DNA of 10,159 bases from Deltaproteobacteria bacterium (GTDB lineage Bacteria; Myxococcota_A; UBA9160; JAFDET01): positions 1-10,159 of the forward strand of contig JAFDET010000165.1 of assembly GCA_019310195.1 (NCBI GenBank). Reading direction: 5' to 3'. Position numbers and translations under genes: made by a program. Positions 5,686 to 10,159 of the stretch are shown here, piece by piece (position 1 is the first letter of the stretch; each line of letters begins with the position of its first letter). The notes under the pieces were generated by a model, which had not been told where the DNA came from, made no database searches, and was given only the letters and a program-made list of their open reading frames with translations.

Positions 5686-6711
5686 ATGAAGCCCCTGGAA
5701 ACGCCCGAAGAGATCTTCCGCATCGCCTTCGGCTACATGGCCTCGAAGGCGCTGTTCGCGGGGGCGCACCTGCGCCTGTTCGACGCGCTGGCCGACGGGC
5801 CCCGATCCCTGTCGGAGCTGGCCGCAACGACGGGTGCCGACGAGCGTGGCCTCTCGACCCTCCTCACGGCCCTGGTCTCCACGGGCCTGCTGGAGAAGCT
5901 GGACGGCGCGGAGGAAGGCTTCCGCAACGCGCCGGCCAGCCAGACGATGCTCGTCAGCGGCCCGGACGGCAGCTTCGCCGACTACTGCAGGGACCAGGTG
6001 GACCGCCAGATGTACCCCTTCCTCCACAACCTCCACGACGTCCTGCGCGGGCGTCGCGACACGGTCCCGTTCCAGGACTACGCCAGCTGGTTCGCCGACG
6101 CCGACGAGGCCTCCCTCTACAGCGAGTCGCAGCACGCCGCGTCGGCTCCCGCCGCGGCGCTGCTCTCGGCGCTGGTGGACTTGTCGGGCTGCCGGCGGCT
6201 GCTCGACGTGGGCGGCGGCAGCGGCGCCTTCTCGATCACCCTGTGCCGGCAACACCCGGAGCTCTCGGCCACGATCCTCGACTTCCCGAACGTCGTCGAG
6301 GTGGGCCGGCGCTTCGTCGCAGAGGCGGAGCTGACCGATCGCGTCGACTTCGTCGCCGGAAATGCGCTCGAGGTCGCGTGGCCGAAAGAGCAGGACGCGG
6401 TGCTCTTCTCGTACGTCAGCGGCAGCGTCTCCGCCGAGGGCGTGGGCGAGCTCTACCGCCGCGCCCACCGCGCGCTGCGGCCGGGCGGCCAGGTACTGAT
6501 TCACGACTTCATGGTCGATGACGATCGCTGCGGCCCGCCGCTGCCCGCGCTGTGGGCGCTCCAGCACTTCGCCTTCACGCCGGGCGGCGTCGCGCTGACA
6601 CCGGGCTTCGTGACCGGTCTGCTCGACGAGGCCGGCTTCGAGAAGCCCGAGGTCGGTCCCTTCATCCCCGGGATGACCCGGCTGGCCCGGGCGCGCAAGG
6701 CCGCCGGCTGA
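5686..6711 (+). CDS. SAM-dependent methyltransferase of the plant-type O-methyltransferase/acetylserotonin-MT fold
   Basis: A 341-residue cytoplasmic methyltransferase. Residues about 10-90 form the winged-helix dimerisation domain typical of hydroxyindole/caffeate-type O-methyltransferases (SLSELAATTGADERGLSTLL at 41-60, LVSTGLLEKLDG at 63-74). The Rossmann domain follows, with SAM motif I LLDVGGGSGAF (172-182), the acidic ribose-binding LDFPNV (198-203), and RPGGQVLIHDFMVDDDR (265-281). In plant enzymes a catalytic histidine lies in an HDW motif before the last block; here that position reads SYVSGSV, with Ser245 at the His site. The enzyme may therefore use another base or methylate a different atom (O, C or N). 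Similar bacterial proteins act on small aromatic or tetrapyrrole compounds, but no biosynthetic partner genes are nearby, so the substrate is unknown. It converges on the membrane-protein gene with a 15-base gap. Confidence 0.88.
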   Translation: MKPLETPEEIFRIAFGYMASKALFAGAHLRLFDALADGPRSLSELAATTGADERGLSTLLTALVSTGLLEKLDGAEEGFRNAPASQTMLVSGPDGSFADYCRDQVDRQMYPFLHNLHDVLRGRRDTVPFQDYASWFADADEASLYSESQHAASAPAAALLSALVDLSGCRRLLDVGGGSGAFSITLCRQHPELSATILDFPNVVEVGRRFVAEAELTDRVDFVAGNALEVAWPKEQDAVLFSYVSGSVSAEGVGELYRRAHRALRPGGQVLIHDFMVDDDRCGPPLPALWALQHFAFTPGGVALTPGFVTGLLDEAGFEKPEVGPFIPGMTRLARARKAAG

Positions 6712-6730
6712 GCCCGCCCGGCCGGCTCAG
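6708..6730. terminator. Inverted repeat spanning two convergent stop codons
   Basis: CTGAGCC (6708-6714) pairs with GGCTCAG (6724-6730), so the TGA of the methyltransferase and the TGA of the membrane-protein gene lie in opposite arms of one seven-base-pair stem with a nine-base GC-rich loop. No T-tract follows on either strand, so its role in ending transcription is a guess from position. Confidence 0.35.
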
Positions 6731-7362
6731 ATCCAGCCCAGCGCAGCTCCGAACACGACCAGGCAGACCAGGTCGAACCCCAGGATCGCGCCCACCACCG
6801 TGGCCTGGCGGCGAACGCTCGGCATGTCGTGGACCCAGAAGGCCACCAGGAAGAAGGGCATGTAGCCCACCAGCAGGATCAGCCAGGGCGCCCGGGCACT
6901 CCACCACGGCCACTCCCAGGTCAACGCGCCAACCGCATTGAGCAGGACCTCCACCCCCACGCAAAAGAGGCTGCCGGCCAGCGCGAAGAAGAGCCGGTTG
7001 GGGAGGCCCAGCACACGGGCCCTGGGATCCGCAGGCAGCGTCTTCGAGAACGCGATGCCCGCGATCGCGAACATGAAGCAGATCTCGATGTTCAGGCCGA
7101 TCAGGATCAGGAAGGCCGTGTCCTTGGGAGCGCCCCACACGGGCGCCACCTGGGTGAAGTGGAAGACCAGCGCGTTCCAGATCTCGTTGAACCAGTCCAT
7201 CCCCCAGAACGCCAGGCCGGCAAAGACCACGTTCCAGGCCCGCCGCTCGATCTCGACGGCGTAGACGTAGAGCACCAGCGCCAGCAGCGGGATCACGTAC
7301 CACTGGAACTGGCTTCCATCGCGCAGGATCCGCGATGCTTCGAGGGCTGATTCCGTCATCAT
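6727..7362 (-). CDS. Six-helix integral membrane protein of unknown function
   Basis: A 211-residue inner-membrane protein that I cannot assign to a named family. Likely membrane helices are at about 21-38, 43-61, 83-105, 123-145, 158-177 and 187-209. Polar and aromatic residues stand out in and after helix 2 (WGMDWFNEIWNALVFHF, 53-69), including Asp56, Glu60 and His68, and in helix 3 (Asn91, Glu93). Buried acids and a histidine could serve metal, proton or cofactor binding, but this is speculation. The frame is open further upstream to 7413. I chose ATG 7362 because GGGAG (7371-7375) lies eight bases before it and the next codon is also ATG. The gene lies 94 bases downstream of the SnoaL-like gene on the same strand and may share its transcript. 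Confidence 0.8.
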   Translation of the reverse strand: MMTESALEASRILRDGSQFQWYVIPLLALVLYVYAVEIERRAWNVVFAGLAFWGMDWFNEIWNALVFHFTQVAPVWGAPKDTAFLILIGLNIEICFMFAIAGIAFSKTLPADPRARVLGLPNRLFFALAGSLFCVGVEVLLNAVGALTWEWPWWSARAPWLILLVGYMPFFLVAFWVHDMPSVRRQATVVGAILGFDLVCLVVFGAALGWI

Positions 7363-7456
7363 GACTGGGTCTCCCGCCCGGGCCATTGGGGCTACGCCCC
7401 AGGGTATCTGCAAGGACGCGAGCTCCGCGAACCCCGGGGCCGTTGCGCCGGCGCAC
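7363..7456. other. Intergenic leader with a small hairpin
   Basis: These 94 bases separate two minus-strand genes. They hold the Shine-Dalgarno of the membrane-protein gene, a tight hairpin TGGGGC (7387-7392), loop TAC, GCCCCA (7396-7401), and a ten-base palindrome GCGCCGGCGC (7445-7454) directly after the SnoaL-like gene's stop. No promoter is evident. Confidence 0.4.
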
Positions 7457-7852
7457 TCAGGCGGTGTTCCAGAGACTCTCCAAGAGCTCGGGATCGAGGG
7501 CGGCGAGCCAGATGTGGCTCATTCGCCCCTCTCGGTGGAGCGCCGCCATGATGTAGTCGACGTCCACTACCCGGGCGCCACGCCCCGCCGTGAGATGATA
7601 GAAGTAGACGATACGGGTGTCGCTGGCGAAGATCTCGTCGAGCCGCGCATCGAAGCGTTCGACGGAATCACCGATCTGGGCGATGTGCTCCAGCACCGCC
7701 TCGACTCCTTCGAAGCGGCCGGCCCACGGATGGTTGCCGATGGCCTGCCAGACCACGTCCTCCGTCCAGAGATGATGCAGGGCCGCGGCGTCTCCCTCGG
7801 AAACCGCCTTCCAGGCCTGGCGAGCCAACTCCTTCGCGGACAGATGCGGCAT
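7457..7852 (-). CDS. SnoaL-like / NTF2-like small protein
   Basis: A 131-residue cytoplasmic protein with the pattern of the SnoaL-like branch of the NTF2 cone fold. An N-terminal helix (LSAKELARQAWKAVSEGD, 4-21) leads to LHHLWTEDVVWQAIGNHPWAG (about 25-45), the family's 'small hydrophobic, trade-wind' strand region, then FEGVEAVLEHI (47-57), a helix that closes the pocket. Members are diverse: cyclases, dehydratases, isomerases or non-catalytic binding proteins. His41 and Asp32 are possible pocket residues, but no specific activity can be assigned. The frame is open upstream to 8089. ATG 7852 is chosen because a strong AGGAGGG (7858-7864) lies five bases before it and the upstream codons give low-complexity Arg/Gly sequence. 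It lies 86 bases after the beta-CASP gene on the same strand. Confidence 0.82.
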   Translation of the reverse strand: MPHLSAKELARQAWKAVSEGDAAALHHLWTEDVVWQAIGNHPWAGRFEGVEAVLEHIAQIGDSVERFDARLDEIFASDTRIVYFYHLTAGRGARVVDVDYIMAALHREGRMSHIWLAALDPELLESLWNTA

Positions 7853-7857
7853 GGACG

Positions 7858-7864
7858 CCCTCCT
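7858..7864 (-). promoter_or_regulatory. Strong ribosome binding site fixing the SnoaL-like start
   Basis: AGGAGGG on the minus strand lies five bases before ATG 7852 and excludes the longer in-frame reading. Further upstream, CATAAT (7913-7918, minus strand) resembles a -10 element, but no matching -35 is visible. Confidence 0.7.
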
Positions 7865-7938
7865 GTGCCCGATTGCTTTCGACCTGCCACCGGTGGGTGA
7901 CACCTGGGAGCGATTATGCACCCTGTCGGGCCACTCTC

Positions 7939-9321
7939 CTAGTCCAGCCGGATCCGCTCCCCGAAGTGCGGCACGACCACGGTGCAGCCCAGGGCCGACT
8001 CGGCTGCGTCCCGCAGCGACGCCGCCGCCTCGGTCTCGCCGTGAACCACGAACACGGAGCGTGGCGCCGGGTCGGCCGACCCCAGCCACGCCACCAGCTC
8101 GTCCCGGTCCGCGTGCACCGAGAAGGCCGGAACCGACACGACGTCGGCCCGGATCGGAATGTAGTGCCCATGCAGCTTGAGACTGGTGGCGCCGTTCTGG
8201 AGGCTCTGGCCCCGCGTGCCCGAGGCCTGGTAGCCCACCAACACCACGGTGTTTCGCGGATCCGGCAGGCGGCGCTCCATGTGGTGAAGGATGCGCCCGC
8301 CGGTGACCATGCCCGAAGCGGAGATGATGATCGCCGGCAGCGGGGCGTCGTGGATGGCCTTGGAGGCCTGGGTCTCGCGCGTCTCGATCAGGGTCCCGGG
8401 ATCGAAGGGCGCATCGCCCAGGCCGGGCCGAACGTCGGGCGAGCCCGACTCGATCGCAGCGCGGTAGACGCGCAGGGCCGCGAGCGCCATGGGGCTGTCT
8501 ACGTAGACCGGGAGGTCCGGGATCCTGCCCTCGGCCACGAGCCGCTTCAAGTGGAAGAGCAGCACCTCGGTGCGATCCACCGCGAAGGCGGGAATGAGCA
8601 CGGCGCCTCCACGCTCGGCCGTGCGCAGGATCGCAGCGGCGAAGGCCTCGATACCGGCCTCGTCCTCGTGGATCCGGTTGCCGTAGGTGGACTCGATCAG
8701 GACCGTGGCGGCTCCGCTCGGGGGCTCCGGAGGCAGCAGGACGGGGTGGTTGGCGCGGCCCAGATCTCCGCTGACCAGCAGGTCCGCTTCACCGATCTGA
8801 ACGTGCACGCTGGCCGCGCCCAGGATGTGACCTGCCCGGCGCAGCTCGACCTCCACGCCGGGCAGGGCCTGGAAGGGCGCACGAAAGTCCACGGGCCGGA
8901 AGCGCTCGAGTGCACGACGCGCATCGTCCTCGGTATAGAGGGGCAGCGCCGGCGTGTGCTTGGAGAAGCCGCGCCGGTTGGCGAAGGCCGCATCCTCCTC
9001 CTGGATGTGCCCGCTGTCGGGCAACACGATCTCGCACAGCGCCGCCGTATCCGGGGTGGCGAACACGTCGCCCCGGAATCCGCCGCGCACCAGCGCGGGC
9101 AGGTAGCCCGAGTGATCCAGGTGCGCGTGGCTCAGCACCACCGCATCGATGGAAGCCGGGTCCACGCCCAGGCCGTCCCAGTTGCGCAGCCGCAGCTTCT
9201 TCAAGCCTTGGAAGAGGCCGCAATCCACCAGTAGCCGCCTGCCCCCGGTCTCCACGAGAAAACGGCTGCCGGTGACCGTCTGCGCTGCGCCCAGGAACGC
9301 AAGGATGGATGAGGTGGCCAC
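7939..9321 (-). CDS. Beta-CASP metallo-beta-lactamase fold RNase
   Basis: A 460-residue cytoplasmic zinc-dependent ribonuclease of the beta-CASP group (CPSF73/TTHA0252-like), usually an endo- and/or 5'-3' exoribonuclease in RNA processing or decay. Metallo-beta-lactamase motifs: HAHLDH with His65, His67, Asp69 and His70; His165 in AGHILGAAS; Asp186 in SGDLGR. Beta-CASP motifs: Glu210 in IESTYGNR (A), His346 in SGMVTGGRILHH (B), and His403 in FSVHADRDE (C). The opening ILAFLGAAQTVTGSRFLVE (6-24) is the conserved N-terminal strand. No KH or other RNA-binding domain is attached. The start is GTG 9321, chosen because it fits that N-terminus; GGAGG (9334-9338) lies 12 bases away, which is rather far. 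It may head a transcript with the SnoaL-like and membrane-protein genes. Confidence 0.93.
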   Translation of the reverse strand: MATSSILAFLGAAQTVTGSRFLVETGGRRLLVDCGLFQGLKKLRLRNWDGLGVDPASIDAVVLSHAHLDHSGYLPALVRGGFRGDVFATPDTAALCEIVLPDSGHIQEEDAAFANRRGFSKHTPALPLYTEDDARRALERFRPVDFRAPFQALPGVEVELRRAGHILGAASVHVQIGEADLLVSGDLGRANHPVLLPPEPPSGAATVLIESTYGNRIHEDEAGIEAFAAAILRTAERGGAVLIPAFAVDRTEVLLFHLKRLVAEGRIPDLPVYVDSPMALAALRVYRAAIESGSPDVRPGLGDAPFDPGTLIETRETQASKAIHDAPLPAIIISASGMVTGGRILHHMERRLPDPRNTVVLVGYQASGTRGQSLQNGATSLKLHGHYIPIRADVVSVPAFSVHADRDELVAWLGSADPAPRSVFVVHGETEAAASLRDAAESALGCTVVVPHFGERIRLD

Positions 9322-9362
9322 GAGTTCGGTTTGCCTCCATGATTGATGGTACGGGCAATAAG
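9322..9362. promoter_or_regulatory. Very short divergent start region
   Basis: Only 41 bases separate the GTG of the RNase gene from the ATG of the kinase gene. The segment holds the RNase Shine-Dalgarno on the minus strand (9334-9338) and an alternative in-frame kinase ATG at 9339. Promoters for each gene therefore probably lie within or overlap the opposing coding sequence. Confidence 0.4.
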
Positions 9363-10159
9363 ATGGAGCACGCGACCCCCGATTCGACCCTCGATCTCAT
9401 TGCAGAGGGCCTCGCCCGGCCCGACGCCTATCCGGACGATCCCAGCGCCGCCGGCGGAGTCCAGGTCGTGCAGACGCACATCTCGTACGTCTTCCTGACC
9501 GGTGAACGGGTCTACAAGCTGCGCAAGCCGGTGGACCTGGGATTTCTCGACTTCTCCAGCGCAGCGGCGCGCAACGCCGACTGCGAACGTGAGGTGAGGC
9601 TGAACCGCCGCCTGGCGCCCGACGTGTACCTGGGCGTGGCCCCGGTCCGGGTGCAGGACGGGCGGATTCGCATCGGCCCCCTGGCCGACGCCCCGCTGTC
9701 CGCCGCACCGGACCGCGAAGGCCCCGAGCACTGCGTGGTGATGCGGCGGCTCCCGGACGGGGGCGACGCGCTCTCGCGCCTGCACGACGGGACGCTGGCG
9801 GTGGAGCAGCTGGACGCCGTAGCCGAGCGCGTGGCCGCGTTCCACGAGGCGAACCGCCTGGGGACGCCGGCGCCCTTCGAGCCGGCGGACTGGCTGGAGC
9901 GCATCACCCGGCCCGTGGCCGACAACTTCGCCAGCCTGGCCGAGGCGCCCCGCGGTCCGATCGACCCGGCGCTCCTGGAACGTGCCCGGGATGCCGCTCT
10001 GCGCTTCGAGCGCGACCACGGCGGGCGCTTCGAACGCCGCCGCCGGGAGGGCCGTGCCGTCGACGGTCACGGGGATCTCCACCTGGACCATGTGTGGTTC
10101 GAGCCCGGCTCCGAAGCGCCGCTCCTGATCGACTGCATCGAGTTCTCGGAGCGCCTGCG
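9363..10159 (+). CDS. Aminoglycoside-phosphotransferase-like kinase, COG2187 type (partial, runs off the right edge)
   Basis: The first 265 residues of an APH-fold protein are visible. The COG2187 signature VYKLRKPVDLGFLDFS is at 50-65, with Lys52 or Lys55 probably binding ATP. EREVRLNRRLAPDVYLG follows (75-91), then VMRRLPDG (126-133). The catalytic loop is GHGDLHLDHVW (235-245), with Asp238 the likely base, and LLIDCIEFSE (254-263) is the metal-binding segment. At the loop position where most APH enzymes have asparagine, this protein has His243. In many bacteria this domain is followed by a P-loop kinase domain (COG0645); that part would lie beyond the window. The substrate is unknown, and drug resistance should not be assumed. 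No clear Shine-Dalgarno is seen: ATG 9363 is preferred, but in-frame ATG 9339 would add eight residues. Confidence 0.88.
   Translation, partial: MEHATPDSTLDLIAEGLARPDAYPDDPSAAGGVQVVQTHISYVFLTGERVYKLRKPVDLGFLDFSSAAARNADCEREVRLNRRLAPDVYLGVAPVRVQDGRIRIGPLADAPLSAAPDREGPEHCVVMRRLPDGGDALSRLHDGTLAVEQLDAVAERVAAFHEANRLGTPAPFEPADWLERITRPVADNFASLAEAPRGPIDPALLERARDAALRFERDHGGRFERRRREGRAVDGHGDLHLDHVWFEPGSEAPLLIDCIEFSERL

Noticed and set aside
5257..6567. A 436-codon minus-strand frame spanning the cyclase-methyltransferase junction
   Set aside because: It crosses the divergent promoter region and is antisense to a well-supported methyltransferase and out of frame with the cyclase. No domain is recognised.
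7445..7455. GCGCCGGCGCA as another copy of the candidate REP core
   Set aside because: It shares only an octamer with the other sites, has no GTAG foot or stem-loop, and such an octamer is expected by chance a couple of times in 10 kb of this composition.
7913..7918. CATAAT on the minus strand as a promoter for the SnoaL-like gene
   Set aside because: No acceptable -35 hexamer lies 16-18 bases upstream, so it is mentioned only as a weak possibility.
9363..10159. Reading the kinase as an aminoglycoside resistance gene
   Set aside because: The VYKLRKPVDLGFLDFS signature is that of the COG2187 family, which is not established as a resistance determinant, and the catalytic loop departs from resistance enzymes.

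Overview
The window looks like chromosomal DNA from a high-GC Gram-negative bacterium. Codons are strongly G/C-biased at third positions, genes are closely packed on both strands, and most starts have GGAGG-type ribosome binding sites. Several protein types seen here (a REP-associated transposase of this style, a class III cyclase, a bacterial M19 dipeptidase with a membrane anchor, a COG2187-type kinase) would suit a Myxococcota/deltaproteobacterial or related uncultured lineage. That assignment is inference only. No rRNA, tRNA, CRISPR array, plasmid or prophage gene was seen.

Layout, left to right. The 3' end of an unrecognised gene (to 109) is followed by a crotonase-fold enoyl-CoA hydratase/isomerase (149-988, TTG start). 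This converges, with a 6-base gap, on a nitrobindin-like heme-binding beta-barrel protein (995-1552, minus). Divergent from that is a membrane-anchored M19 dipeptidase (1612-2790). A palindrome-rich, gene-free stretch (2791-3069) ends in a near-consensus sigma-70 promoter that lies directly on the start codon of a REP-associated tyrosine transposase (RAYT, 3070-3741). A second palindrome-rich spacer (3742-3977) separates the RAYT from a convergent gene encoding a DUF427 domain fused to a class III adenylate cyclase (3978-5528, minus). Divergent from the cyclase is a SAM-dependent O-methyltransferase-like gene (5686-6711). Three minus-strand genes follow, possibly one transcription unit read right to left: a beta-CASP metallo-beta-lactamase RNase (9321-7939), a SnoaL/NTF2-like small protein (7852-7457) and a six-helix membrane protein of unknown function (7362-6727). 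Divergent from the RNase, 41 bases away, begins a COG2187-type aminoglycoside-phosphotransferase-like kinase (9363 onward) that runs off the right edge.

The genes do not form one obvious pathway; most look like single housekeeping or accessory genes. The most distinctive module is the RAYT island. The transposase sits between imperfect palindromes, and the upstream one has a GTAG tetranucleotide at its foot and a bulged stem, which is the known architecture of REP elements mobilised by RAYTs. The transposase also appears to be transcribed from a strong promoter that gives an almost leaderless message. The second item of interest is the DUF427-cyclase fusion, which may link an uncharacterised small domain to cAMP synthesis. 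I found no clear evidence of a wholly new multi-gene system.
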